Shown: positions 17,857 through 26,215, counted from the first letter of the stretch. The stretch: DNA of 64,000 bases from an uncultured Pseudomonas sp. (GCF_913777995.1 NZ_CAJYVE010000031.1:1-64000), one strand, 5' to 3'. Translations and numbers: made by a program. Notes: a model not told the origin generated them from the sequence alone.

Positions 17857-18312
17857 CTACCGACAGAGGTGCGCTAACCCAAGTGCTTCCCGGCAGTCGT
17901 CCATCAAGCTTTCCAAATATGGCCGGACTTCACTGAAGAGTGTGCTCGCCAGCAGTTCGCTTGCCTGCTCTCGTATCGGTTGCCAAGCAGTTTCATGAAA
18001 AATGCTCCGGTCACCACAGCGAAATGCTGCTTCCGACTCGGGGCTGTTACACAGATCCCACAAGGTTGTCATCTGCGTCAGTATGGGGGCTGGTAGTAAT
18101 TTTCCGGAGGCTGAAAGTGCATCGCTGAGAGGAATTACCATCGAATACCAGGTTTCGCATGCCGCGCAGTCCGGGATGAGGTCAATTTGCTCATCGGCAT
18201 TCTTTGCCAGGAATTCGAGTGCGATTATGGCATCGCAGATCGCCAATAACCGCTTGTGCTCGTCCTGTCCATACCATTCCCACAGGGAAATGTTTGCTGA
18301 ATTGGCTAACAC
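17857..18312 (-). CDS. Hypothetical accessory protein, start uncertain
   Basis: From the GTG at 18312 the product has 151 residues (MLANSANISLWEWYGQDEHKRLL...), acidic and helical, with a CAACETW segment and a C-terminal LMDDCREALGLAHLCR. The same frame stays open upstream to a TAG near 18392 and reads plausibly (PFTLRFFSSFVHEASS), but contains no ATG, GTG or TTG. An AGGAG sequence lies near 18385. Either a non-canonical start is used or the original start has been lost. It is in an AT-richer patch of small orphan genes and resembles polymorphic-toxin immunity proteins in size and acidity only. Confidence 0.5.
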   Translation of the reverse strand: MLANSANISLWEWYGQDEHKRLLAICDAIIALEFLAKNADEQIDLIPDCAACETWYSMVIPLSDALSASGKLLPAPILTQMTTLWDLCNSPESEAAFRCGDRSIFHETAWQPIREQASELLASTLFSEVRPYLESLMDDCREALGLAHLCR

Positions 18313-18430
18313 GCTCGAAGCCTCGTGAACAAAAGAGCTGAAAAATCTGAGTGTAAACGGGCCAGGTTTATCTCTCCTAACTCCTGACGTCCGCTATTAG
18401 CCGAAAACTGCCATTTCCATAGCACCGCAG

Positions 18431-18868
18431 CTAAACCCCTATATCCCGCCGTGGCACCACACCCAACGCTTTCCGGGCCAAGAATATCGCCTTCCCCGAG
18501 ACAAACACCCGGTACCGGGGATCATGAATACCGGCATAGGGAATTTCATCAGACCAACTCTGTATCCCGAGCACGCTGAGGTCGTGTTCCAGGGCCACGG
18601 CATTGTCTCTGGACTTGAAAAAACCAACGCAATGGTCGTGACGCATGGCCGTGATGTGTTGGAAAAAGAACGTGCAGGCCTGCGACTCACTGCCTGAAAC
18701 AAAAATCGGCTCTGAATCGCGACCGCGCTCCGTATAGCAGACCTGCCATTGCCCATCCTTATGGGCGAGATACCAGCCGTCTGACAGAACGCCACGGGAA
18801 CCTATGGCATAGATGTCAGGGTTGCATCCTTCTTCGAAAAGGCGTTCTGCGAGCAGCTGTGTATTCAT
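18431..18868 (-). CDS. Hypothetical small soluble protein, possible orphan immunity protein
   Basis: The product has 145 residues (MNTQLLAERLFEEGCNPDIYAIG...), with DGWYLAHKDGQWQVCYTERGRDSEPIF forming a likely beta-sheet and a C-terminal RYRVFVSGKAIFLARKALGV. The compact alpha/beta pattern with a W..G.W.V.Y.ERG core resembles bacterial polymorphic-toxin immunity proteins, but I cannot name the family. The ATG at 18868 is used; a TTG at 18877 would add three residues. No toxin gene is adjacent. Confidence 0.6.
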   Translation of the reverse strand: MNTQLLAERLFEEGCNPDIYAIGSRGVLSDGWYLAHKDGQWQVCYTERGRDSEPIFVSGSESQACTFFFQHITAMRHDHCVGFFKSRDNAVALEHDLSVLGIQSWSDEIPYAGIHDPRYRVFVSGKAIFLARKALGVVPRRDIGV

Positions 18869-19119
18869 TGCATCCAAGACGTTGTCCTCGGAGCGGGTTT
18901 GTAGGGAAGACGAAAGATGTCGCTGCCTTTCCTCTCTCTGTTGCCAACAATCCCAGCGTAATGGCCACAGGCCAACTCAGTCGATTCATTGTTGCTGGCT
19001 GATAGCTGCCAACATCAAACGGCAATTTTCGGTCCAGGTCATCCCCGTGAACTGGGCCTAGGTTCCATTGTGCGTAGGGTACTCAGCTATGATCGGCTTC
19101 ATTTTTGAAGCTTGGCCAC
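18869..19119. other. Intergenic stretch with nothing recognisable
   Basis: No open reading frame, repeat or terminator is convincing between the gene starting at 18868 and the gene remnant at 19120. It would include the promoter of the minus-strand gene. Confidence 0.4.
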
Positions 19120-19274
19120 ATGAAGCGCAATCAGCGCTACCCTGATCTCGCCGCTGGGCTGAAACCGTTGCTGGCGGAACTGGAAGGCTTCCCCGGTAGC
19201 CGCAAGACGAACTGCAGCACTTTTTCGCGGTCACTCAGTTGCCAGATGGTTACAACCCACCCTCGGACTTTTAA
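19120..19274 (+). pseudogene. Frameshifted gene remnant
   Basis: An ATG at 19120 opens a frame reading MKRNQRYPDLAAGLKPLLAE then LEGFPGSRKT. Near 19205-19215 a one-base shift gives a second frame reading ELQHFFAVTQLPDGYNPPSDF followed by TAA at 19272-19274. Joined, the two give a protein-like C-terminal end that neither frame gives alone. This suggests a decayed copy of a larger gene whose body is gone. The parent family is not recognised. Confidence 0.4.
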
Positions 19275-19328
19275 TCGCCCAAGGCAGTCGGGTTGCAGGC
19301 ATTACCGTTGCCTCACCGAGAGAAGTGC

Positions 19329-19883
19329 ATGTATCGTCAAGCCGTTGCAGCCCTGCTGCTGGTATCAGCCAGTGCCTGTAGCCAGTTTCCGCACCATAGC
19401 TTCTTCATCCCGCCCGCCGCAGGCCCGGACACGGCGTGGGTGCGTATCGTGGGCGGCACTGAACTGGCCTCCATCGAGCAGGAATTGAATGGCCAGACCA
19501 CGGGCGGCCTGGTGCGCAGCAGCGAATTCGTCCTCACCCACACCCAGGATCTCGGAATGCCCGTGGCCAGCGGGCACGATAAATCGAACTGGAGCGACTA
19601 CTACGAGACGCCGGTGGTGGCCGGCCGCAAAACCAGCATCGGCCTCGCCTATGAAGGCGGTATTAACCGGTGCAGCAGCATCATGACCTTTGTGCCGCAG
19701 AAGGGACACTATTACCAGTTTGGCCTGCAGGTCGATCTGCGCCTGCGCCAGTGTCGAGGCTTGCCCTATGAACTGTTCAAAAATGAGCAGGGACAGTGGC
19801 AACTTGAGCGCCAGAAGGATGTGGTCTGGGGCGGCAGGTACGCCCATGAAGACGAAAATTGGCAGAAGATGCCTGACCGCTGA
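19329..19883 (+). CDS. Predicted lipoprotein of unknown function
   Basis: The 184-residue product starts with a signal peptide ending in a lipobox-like SASAC (MYRQAVAALLLVSASAC), so the mature protein would be lipid-anchored at Cys17. The rest is soluble, with RIVGGTELASIEQELNG, then IGLAYEGGINRCSSIMTFVPQKGHYYQF, a two-cysteine beta-rich body. It lies between a gene remnant and an orphan gene, a context reminiscent of lipoprotein immunity genes left after loss of a secreted effector, but that is inference. The ATG at 19329 follows the sequence CGAGAGAAGTGC. Confidence 0.7.
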   Translation: MYRQAVAALLLVSASACSQFPHHSFFIPPAAGPDTAWVRIVGGTELASIEQELNGQTTGGLVRSSEFVLTHTQDLGMPVASGHDKSNWSDYYETPVVAGRKTSIGLAYEGGINRCSSIMTFVPQKGHYYQFGLQVDLRLRQCRGLPYELFKNEQGQWQLERQKDVVWGGRYAHEDENWQKMPDR

Positions 19884-20039
19884 TGCGTACCTCTGTTTCA
19901 TATGGGATTTGCTGAACCTTTGGCGACAGATTTCAGGGCCTTTGATCATGACCCTTTATCGGAACATGATTTCGGTTAACAGCAGACACCGAGACTTGGA
20001 AAAGTAGTCTCCAGATACTTGAGGGAATGGAGAGGTGAA

Positions 20040-20507
20040 GTGAGTAATCTGCTATCCATTGCAAGCCATAAATCCAAGTACAGCATCGGCTTCTACCCGA
20101 CCTTTGCAATTGATGCGGTGCCGCTTGAGGTTTGGCTCTCCCGTCATAATCAAGAAACTGAGCTACACCTCGTATCGGCTCATTCAGGCTTGCACAGCGA
20201 TGACGACACCTGTCTGATATGGGATCGGATCTATTCCACTGCGCCGGGCTGGAAGACATTGGTTCCTCTGCTCGTTTGCTCTGATGACCTGGACCTTACG
20301 TGTACCGTCATTGTCACTGAGCAGCATGCTGATGAGCAGCATATCCACTGGCGTCGATTTGGCTTGCTGAGGGACTCAATCACACTGCAATCCCCCACTG
20401 TTGATTGGTACGAGTCAATACCGAGTCTGACTTTCGAACGCTTGCAGTTTCAGAACGTACTAGACTCGTTCAGAAAGCAGCAGAACATCAAAATGTACTG
20501 GGATTAG
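20040..20507 (+). CDS. Hypothetical protein of an accessory patch
   Basis: The 155-residue product starts at a GTG (20040) preceded by a good GGAGAGG ribosome binding site. It reads MSNLLSIASHKSKYSIGFYPTFAI and continues with strand-rich segments (EVWLSRHNQETELHLVSAHSG, LVPLLVCSDDLDLTCTVIVTEQ) and a helical tail. No family is recognised. Length, charge and surroundings again resemble polymorphic-toxin immunity proteins. Confidence 0.6.
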   Translation: MSNLLSIASHKSKYSIGFYPTFAIDAVPLEVWLSRHNQETELHLVSAHSGLHSDDDTCLIWDRIYSTAPGWKTLVPLLVCSDDLDLTCTVIVTEQHADEQHIHWRRFGLLRDSITLQSPTVDWYESIPSLTFERLQFQNVLDSFRKQQNIKMYWD

Positions 20508-20674
20508 GAGCAATGCTGATCAGTTAGATCGTTGGAGAACTCGCCATGATTGCAACTGGTTCATACAGATGTATTGGGCGTGGTTGCCTTTTCGCACGTT
20601 CGCTCCAACCCGGCTGACAGTTTATGCAGGGCAGGCCGGATAACGGCCTTGGCAAGCATCGGTTCCCAGAAAAC

Positions 20675-21001
20675 CTAACGCTCGACCTCTTCGATCCGGC
20701 CACCGCAGGCTACGAATTTTTCATCGTAGTCGTCACGACAATAATTGGACACCTGAGTGCGCGTGGGCGGTGGTGGGCAGGCGTTCGGTTCCATGGTGCA
20801 TTGCTGCCTGAACATCGATAGAGAGTTGTAGAGATTGTCATAACTGGCCTGCCTGTCTCTAACTTCGCTTTCGCAGGCATTCACCTTTGCGTCGAGTTTG
20901 CGTAAGCAGTCCAGACCTTCTGAGGTTTGCGGGTCGATGTAGCGGTAGTGGGTGCAGGCACTCAGCAGTATCCCCAGCGACAGGGTGGTCAATCTCATCA
21001 T
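20675..21001 (-). CDS. Small cysteine-rich lipoprotein
   Basis: The 108-residue protein has a short signal peptide with a standard lipobox (MMRLTTLSLGILLSAC), lipidation predicted at Cys16. The mature part has six further cysteines and a Pro-rich stretch (CPPPPTRTQ), which suggests disulfide bonds in the periplasm. Three candidate starts overlap (GTG 21004, ATG 21001, ATG 20998). Function unknown; it is the only minus-strand gene between two plus-strand orphan genes. Confidence 0.68.
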   Translation of the reverse strand: MMRLTTLSLGILLSACTHYRYIDPQTSEGLDCLRKLDAKVNACESEVRDRQASYDNLYNSLSMFRQQCTMEPNACPPPPTRTQVSNYCRDDYDEKFVACGGRIEEVER

Positions 21002-21153
21002 CACTGTTTTGGCTTCATCCTATTCAAGCGTGTCGGTTCGACTTCAGCAGGGGAAGTCGGTTCAGCAAGGAGTGAGTCCAAGGGATTCGCTGCCGTCACC
21101 ACAGCGCTCTGGCATCATGTCGAACGTCCGATTCAAGCTCTGTGGAGAACATG

Positions 21154-21444
21154 ATGCTAACGGCATCACAGCTTGCGGCCTTGGCGCGGCAAGCCCCTGA
21201 AGATCTGATGTCCTGGTCGAGCTTTGTGGCGCAAACCGAGTTTGTCTGGCAAGACCCTGCGTGCGTCGCGGATACAGCAGGGTGGCAGACCCTCTGGTTC
21301 GAGATGGAAATCCTCAACGGGCTTGCATTGGCCGAGTGGGAGGAAGACGGCTCTGCGCGTGATTGGTCGTCGCGTTGGCGTGAAGGCTATGAGCAGGATG
21401 CGCGAGGTCTGGTTTCGCAGTTGCTTCCACTGCTGGCCGGGTAA
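21154..21444 (+). CDS. Small acidic hypothetical protein
   Basis: The 96-residue product (MLTASQLAALARQAPEDLMSWSSF...) is tryptophan-rich and acidic, predicted mainly helical (WQTLWFEMEILNGLALAEWEEDG). The ATG at 21154 has GGAG six bases upstream; the preceding in-frame ATG at 21151 is too close to that site. No family is recognised. Confidence 0.55.
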   Translation: MLTASQLAALARQAPEDLMSWSSFVAQTEFVWQDPACVADTAGWQTLWFEMEILNGLALAEWEEDGSARDWSSRWREGYEQDARGLVSQLLPLLAG

Positions 21445-21545
21445 ATTGCCAGGCCTGGCGTTCATGAAAGTGGTCGATAAGGGAGTAATCAATATCGGCT
21501 GCCGAGCCACCTGAGTACGCCTGTTCTCTATCAGAAAAGTCGTTG

Positions 21546-21660
21546 CTGGTAGGCGGGCTTCAGCGGCTGATGCCCAGACGTTTTGAAAGAGCTATTCAGG
21601 CCACGAAAGGCTTCCCGGCTGAAGCCGGTCCTACCAGGGAGCGTGTCGCCATTTGGGTAC
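21546..21660. repeat. REP-like sequences between the orphan-gene patch and gstA
   Basis: GCGGGCTTCAGCGGCTGATG near 21553 and GCTTCCCGGCTGAAGCCGGTCCTACCAGG near 21610-21639 are diverged members of the Pseudomonas REP type that reads GGCTGAAGCCG. They fill most of the 281-bp gap before gstA and hold no gene. Confidence 0.6.
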
Positions 21661-21725
21661 TGGCGCTGCGCGCGAAGGGCAGGGCTTTCTCACCCCGCGC
21701 TTCGCAATCATCGGCGCCGCCGCAG

Positions 21726-22337
21726 TCAGACTGGCTGGGTCGCCGCTTCTGCCGCCATGGCTTCCTGCACGCTCGGGCGGACCTTGACCCGTTCCACGAA
21801 CGCGGCCAGTGCCGGCCAATCCTTCACATCGACGTTGAAGAACGGCAGCCAGTTCAGCACGGTGAACAGGTAGGCATCGGCCAGGCCGAAGCTGCCCAGC
21901 AGGTAGTCTTGCTGCGCCAACTGCTGGTTGACGTACGCCAGGCGCTTGAACAGTTTCTCGCGGAAAATCGCCTTGGCCGCTTCCGGCAGTTCAGGGTTGA
22001 ACAGCGGGCCGGCGCCACCATGGATCTCGGTGCTGATGAAGTTGAGCATTTCCTGCAGGCGGGTGCGCTCCCAGGTGCCGTTGGCTGGCGCCAGGCTATT
22101 GCCGGGCACCTGGTCGGCCAGGTACTGAACAATCGCCGGGCCTTCGGTCAGCAACTGGCCGTTGTCCAGCAGCAGCGCGGCGACATAGCCCTTGGGGTTG
22201 ATTTCGCGGAAGTCCCGGCCTTCCGAGGTGGCCTTGGTCTTGGTATTGACGCGGACCAGTTCGAACGGCAGGCCCAGCTCACGCAGCACGATGTGCGGGG
22301 AAAGGGAGCAGGCCATCGGGGCGAAGTACAGCTTCAT
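21726..22337 (-). CDS. gstA: Glutathione S-transferase, beta class
   Basis: The product has 203 residues, starting MKLYFAPMACSLSPHIVLRELG, with Cys10 as the beta-class catalytic cysteine, a thioredoxin-like N-domain (LLLDNGQLLTEGPAIVQYLAD containing the glutathione-binding Glu-Gly/Ser turn) and an all-helical C-domain with LADAYLFTVLNWL. It matches E. coli Gst along its length. AAGGAGA precedes the ATG at 22337; the open frame upstream is not coding. It conjugates or reduces electrophiles with glutathione in the cytoplasm. Confidence 0.93.
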   Translation of the reverse strand: MKLYFAPMACSLSPHIVLRELGLPFELVRVNTKTKATSEGRDFREINPKGYVAALLLDNGQLLTEGPAIVQYLADQVPGNSLAPANGTWERTRLQEMLNFISTEIHGGAGPLFNPELPEAAKAIFREKLFKRLAYVNQQLAQQDYLLGSFGLADAYLFTVLNWLPFFNVDVKDWPALAAFVERVKVRPSVQEAMAAEAATQPV

Positions 22338-22490
22338 GTGGATCTCCTTGCGGGCGGAAAACGTTGGGCTGGTGCGGGTGAACGCTGCCCTAGCATCCAC
22401 GACTTCGGAAACCTTTTGCAAAGGACTTCTTGATAGAACAGGTTGATTTAATCTTGGACGTATCAGCTGTGTCCGGTTGATGCCTCTGCT

Positions 22491-22616
22491 GTTCAGTCAG
22501 GCCTTGAATGAGCTTGCTCATGAAGCACGCACCACCTTTACCGCCGATTTGCTAGCGCTCCCGGCCTTTTGGCGACCCAGGTCGTTCCCACAATGGCAGG
22601 CGGTGCCTGACTGAAC
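22491..22616. repeat. Long-spaced inverted repeat upstream of gstA
   Basis: GTTCAGTCAGGC (22491-22502) is the exact reverse complement of GCCTGACTGAAC (22605-22616). The 102 bp between them include a short GAGCTTGCTC dyad. It may be a small REP-type element or a terminator region between the minus-strand genes. Confidence 0.5.
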
Positions 22617-22621
22617 GGCAC

Positions 22622-23227
22622 TCAGGCGATCCGTTTGATGACCTCCTCTAGGTTTTCCACCGCCTGCAGATCCGGCGCAGCGGCCAGGGTGGTAATGGAC
22701 GGGTTGACCAGAAAGCCCTGGTCGGCCCGTCGCAGCATGGCGATGTCGTTCAAGGCGTCGCCCACCGCCAACACATGCAGGCCGTCGACCTGTGCCTGAT
22801 TTACGTGCTCCTCCTTATCTCGGCGCCGATAGTAGTCGCAGCCGGAAATGAACCCCTCACTGTCCGTCGTCAGGCTATGGCAGAAGATGGTCGGTCTGCC
22901 CAGTGCCCGCAGCATCGAGTCGGCCAGTTCGTGGAAGCAGTCGGAGATGATCTGTACCTCATAGCCCCTGTCGCGCAACGCCTGCAGGAAGCCCGCTGCG
23001 CCGCTGAATGGCCTGATTGTCCGGGTAATGCGCTGCACATCGCTCAGGGTCATGCCGTGCTGACGTAGCAAGTCGATGCGCTGGCGCATCAGCGCATCGT
23101 AGTCGGGCAGCTCTCGAGTGGTGGCAAACAGCTCGTGGATGCCGGTACGCACTGCGAGAGTCGGCCATAGCTCTGGCACCAGCACGCCTTCCAGGTCAAT
23201 ACAGGCCAGTTTGGCTACACCGCTCAT
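22622..23227 (-). CDS. ThrH-like HAD phosphatase/phosphotransferase
   Basis: The 201-residue HAD-superfamily enzyme has the ThrH variant of motif I, ACIDLEGVLVPELW (Asp11, with Glu13 where most phosphatases have Asp), a motif II Ser in VQIISDCFHEL, and motif IV in VLAVGDALNDIAMLRRA. ThrH of P. aeruginosa has phosphoserine phosphatase and phosphoserine:homoserine phosphotransferase activity; this is a shorter relative. The start ATG at 23227 shares its A with the stop codon of the LysE-family exporter gene (TGATG), so the two are translationally coupled. Confidence 0.8.
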   Translation of the reverse strand: MSGVAKLACIDLEGVLVPELWPTLAVRTGIHELFATTRELPDYDALMRQRIDLLRQHGMTLSDVQRITRTIRPFSGAAGFLQALRDRGYEVQIISDCFHELADSMLRALGRPTIFCHSLTTDSEGFISGCDYYRRRDKEEHVNQAQVDGLHVLAVGDALNDIAMLRRADQGFLVNPSITTLAAAPDLQAVENLEEVIKRIA

Positions 23228-23844
23228 CAGCGTGCCAGCCCAGGCAGTACCAGGCTTACGCCCAGCCCGATCAGCGCCGTACCGATTACCCGGTCAACGA
23301 GGCGCTGGCGAGCCAGCATGCGTTGGCGCAGGGCCTCGGCGGAGAAGAACAGGGCCACGAAGCTGAACCACACCCAGTGCGAGAACGACATGAACAGGCC
23401 GTAGGCGAAGTTGACCGCCAGGCTGTTGCTGACCTGCACCACCTGGCTGTAGGTGGCGACCACGAAGAGCATGGTCTTGGGGTTCAGGGCGTTGGTCAGA
23501 AAGCCCATCGCGAAGGCTTTGCCGGCCGATGGGCGGGGGCCGTTGGCGCTGCTCAGTTCCAGCGTCGAGCGGCTGGTCAATGATTTGTAGCCCAGGTAGA
23601 TCAGGTAGGCCGCGCCCAAGGCTTTCATGGCCATGAACAGCGTTGGCGAACTGGTAATGATCAGCGCAATGCCCAGCACGGTGTAGAACACATGGACCTG
23701 CACCCCGCAAGCGATGCCGAAAGCGGCCATCAGGCCGCTGCCGCGTCCGTAGGCATAGCTGTTGCGTGTGACCATGGCGAAGTCGGGGCCTGGACTGATC
23801 ACGGCCAGGATGGTGATGACGGCGACAGCGAGCAGTTCGGTCAT
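23227..23844 (-). CDS. LysE/RhtB family amino-acid exporter
   Basis: The 205-residue inner-membrane protein has six predicted helices. It shows the RhtB pattern MTELLAVAVITILAVISPGPDFAMVTRNS with the conserved SPGPDF motif, a GIACGVQVH helix, and NALNPKTMLFVVATYSQ in the second half. Members export homoserine, threonine, leucine or related compounds. It is coupled by a TGATG overlap to the ThrH-like gene and divergent from a GcvA-like LysR regulator starting at 24082, its probable controller. Confidence 0.9.
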   Translation of the reverse strand: MTELLAVAVITILAVISPGPDFAMVTRNSYAYGRGSGLMAAFGIACGVQVHVFYTVLGIALIITSSPTLFMAMKALGAAYLIYLGYKSLTSRSTLELSSANGPRPSAGKAFAMGFLTNALNPKTMLFVVATYSQVVQVSNSLAVNFAYGLFMSFSHWVWFSFVALFFSAEALRQRMLARQRLVDRVIGTALIGLGVSLVLPGLAR

Positions 23845-24081
23845 GGGCGGGTTCCTGCGGGGCGGGGGCAGACGGGCATTTGTGTGAGGGATACGCACAT
23901 AAGCGCAAGCCCGAGCGGCAGCAGGTTTGTCCAGGCGGAGCGGCTTGTTAGCCGGGTGACGGACTTCATAGTTCCCTCTAATAAAATGTTCAGGTATGGA
24001 TTTCTGCCGAAGGATGGCGATTTGTGCGCGCTCTGAAAAACGATTTATAGTCCGCCAAATCTGTGAGAAATCATCGCCTAT

Positions 24082-24951
24082 ATGAAGCTGCCAGCCCTTA
24101 CGTCCTTCCAGTTCTTCAACGTCGCTGCGCAGACCCAGAGCTTCGTGCAGGCCGGGCGTCTGTTGCATGTCACCCACGGCGCGGTCAGTCGCCAGGTGCG
24201 GGCCTTGGAAGACGCCATCGGCGTGGAGCTGTTCGAACGGCGTAACCGGGCGATTTTTCTCAACGACGCCGGGCGCGAGCTGTACAGCGTGACCCGGCCA
24301 TTTTTCGAACAGCTGGAGGGCACTCTTTACCGCCTGCAACGCGAAACCCGCGAAGACGTGCTGGTGGTGTCCTGCGAACCGACCATCGCCATGAAATGGC
24401 TGATCCCGCGCCTGCCGGATTTCCACGCCGCGCATCCGCACCTGCAGGTGCAACTGCTCACCGCGGGCGGCCCCATCGACTTCGGGCGCTCCGGCGTGGA
24501 CCTGGCGGTGCGCCGCGACGATTTCTACTGGGACGACTCGATCCACTGCGCGACCATCGGCGAAGAGTGGACCGGCCCGGTCTGCACGCCGGCGCTGTGG
24601 TCCGCCGGCCAGCCGCTCGACGGCATGCGCCTGCTGCACAGCAAGACCCGGCCCCTGGCGTGGGACAACTGGCTGCGCCTTGCTCAGGTTGCAGCGGCAG
24701 GCACCACGCGCCAGGAGTACGAGCATTTCTACCTGTGCATCCAGGCCGCAGCGGCAGGGCTGGGTGTCGGTATGGCGTCGCTGCTGATGGTTCACGGGGA
24801 GCTGGAGTCCGGGCAGTTGATCGCACCGTTCGGCTTCATCCGCGACGGTTCGCGCTACTGCCTGATGTCGCCCCGGCCGTTCGAGGAAAGCGCCAAATGC
24901 CGTGTGTTTCTGGAGTGGATCAGTGGGCAGATGGCGCAGAGTGTGCGCTAG
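24082..24951 (+). CDS. LysR-type regulator (GcvA-like), 3' end altered by a MITE
   Basis: The 289 residues include a winged helix (FVQAGRLLHVTHGAVSRQVRALEDAIGVELFER) and an effector-binding domain typical of the GcvA/AmpR group (DLAVRRDDFYWDDSIHCATIGEEW). It is divergent from the LysE-family exporter gene. The stop codon TAG is formed by TA of the target site plus the first G of an inserted 228-bp element. If the element is removed the frame continues as YGESKAAPV and then stops, so the ancestral protein was probably nine residues longer. The change is at the extreme C-terminus and the protein is likely still active. Confidence 0.88.
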   Translation: MKLPALTSFQFFNVAAQTQSFVQAGRLLHVTHGAVSRQVRALEDAIGVELFERRNRAIFLNDAGRELYSVTRPFFEQLEGTLYRLQRETREDVLVVSCEPTIAMKWLIPRLPDFHAAHPHLQVQLLTAGGPIDFGRSGVDLAVRRDDFYWDDSIHCATIGEEWTGPVCTPALWSAGQPLDGMRLLHSKTRPLAWDNWLRLAQVAAAGTTRQEYEHFYLCIQAAAAGLGVGMASLLMVHGELESGQLIAPFGFIRDGSRYCLMSPRPFEESAKCRVFLEWISGQMAQSVR

Positions 24952-25178
24952 GTTCTGTACGAAAAGTCGGCGAGCGAAGGTCAGGCAAGGCGCAACGAGC
25001 AAAGCGAGTAACAGCCGTAGGCTGACCCGAAGGGCGAGCGCCAGCGAGTCAAAACAGGCGAGGAACGGTCGGAGTCGCGGGCGACTTTACTGGAGTAAAT
25101 GAGCATTCCGACCAGGCTGGCGATCCAGCCTGTTTTTAACGCAGCATGGCCGAGCGCAGGCACTTTTCGTACAAAACC
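24951..25178 (-). mobile_element. 228-bp MITE with 17-bp terminal inverted repeats
   Basis: The ends are GGTTCTGTACGAAAAGT (24951-24967) and the complement of GGTTTTGTACGAAAAGT (25162-25178), differing at one base, flanked on both sides by TA (CTA if one base is shared). It has no transposase gene; read on the minus strand it contains an open frame with VRKVPALGHAALKTGWIASL. Two diverged partial copies lie at 29842-29960 and 56969-57050. It is a non-autonomous element probably moved by an IS5-like transposase elsewhere. From 25179 to 25422 only the former LysR 3' end and unassigned sequence remain. Confidence 0.85.
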
Positions 25179-25422
25179 TACGGCGAGAGCAAGGCCGCGC
25201 CAGTCTGAACCTGCCCGCCATTTGCCACCCGTGGCAAGCCTATGCCGGTGAGGGACCTTTACCTGCAGCGTTGGCAAGGTGACCCGAACAGCTTGCCAAG
25301 GCCCGGTCTAGAAGGCTGGCTTCATATCCATCCGCCTCCGCAGCCTGGCGGGAACGGAATTTGCTGAACCCCTGCCCGAAGGTTTCAACCATGGACGTTG
25401 CCATCCGGCACAAGGAGTTCAC

Positions 25423-25890
25423 GTGATCATCAGTTCCAGCTCGCTTTACACCAACCCGGCACTGGCCGCTAAACAGCAGGCCCCGGTCAAGGCGACCCCC
25501 ACGCCGGCCCAGGTCGCTGCACAAACCCAGGCAGAGACCACGCCGGTTGCCAAGCGTACGAGTGAAGACCTGCCGTTGCAGGCTTATGCCCTCCCGACCT
25601 GGACGACCGGGTTCTACAAGGTGCTTTCCGGCGGGGCTGAAGCGGATGCCTACAATGCCCGTTTCGACGCGGCGTCGGACACCGAACTGGCCGAGTACAG
25701 CGAGCGTCTCCAGCAGCATCTGCAAACCCTGTATGCGAACAATGGCCTGTCGGATTTGGGTGAGCGCTACAAGGCGATCACTTCGGTGCCGGGGTTGAAC
25801 GAGCGCTTGAAGACGCAGTTCCACGAGTCCGTGCAGGGGGATGCGCGGTTGATGGAACTGATGAACAAGGTCGGCACCACCCTGGCTTGA
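25423..25890 (+). CDS. Hypothetical protein with Ala/Thr/Gln-rich N-terminus
   Basis: The 155-residue protein begins at a GTG with a strong AAGGAG site (reads MIISSSSLYTNPALAAKQQAP). The first ~50 residues are low-complexity and probably disordered. The rest is helical (DAASDTELAEYSERLQQHLQTLYANNGLSDLGERYKAI). There is no signal peptide or membrane segment. It is followed directly by a REP cluster. Function unknown. Confidence 0.65.
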   Translation: MIISSSSLYTNPALAAKQQAPVKATPTPAQVAAQTQAETTPVAKRTSEDLPLQAYALPTWTTGFYKVLSGGAEADAYNARFDAASDTELAEYSERLQQHLQTLYANNGLSDLGERYKAITSVPGLNERLKTQFHESVQGDARLMELMNKVGTTLA

Positions 25891-25948
25891 GCCCGGCATG
25901 CTGCGTGTTGGCTGTCTGGATAACGGGTATTGGGGGGTAGCGCAATTG

Positions 25949-26215
25949 AGGGAGCGAGCTTGCTCGCAAAAAGCTGGCAAAGTCGATGAGTTTGCTGTGA
26001 ACGTGACGCCGCCTTCGCGAGCAAGCTCGCTCCCACGGTCTGAACTGTATTGCGGCTAAGGCCAATACTGTTCGGTTAGGCGTCATTTGGCCCGGTGGGA
26101 GCGGCTTTAGCCGCGAAAGCGCCAGTAAATTCACTGCATCTGTTGTGAACAGGTGATCGCTTCGTGGCTGAAGCCGCCTATCCGGCCTAACTGACCTGTA
26201 TTGCATCTAAGTACC
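25949..26215. repeat. Composite REP cluster
   Basis: A GAGCGAGCTTGCTCGC ... GCGAGCAAGCTCGCTCCCAC pair (25949-26036) is joined to a TATTGCGGCTAAGGCCAATA hairpin, then a GGGAGCGGCTTTAGCCGCGAA ... GGCTGAAGCCGCC pair (26096-26188), and ends GGCCTAACTGACCTGTATTG. The same modules recur near 36.1-36.5 kb and 50.85-51.0 kb. It fills the 342-bp gap between two genes. Confidence 0.85.

Noticed and set aside
25949-26215. CRISPR array
   Set aside because: The repeats are unequal REP pairs in inverted orientation, without regular spacers or cas genes.
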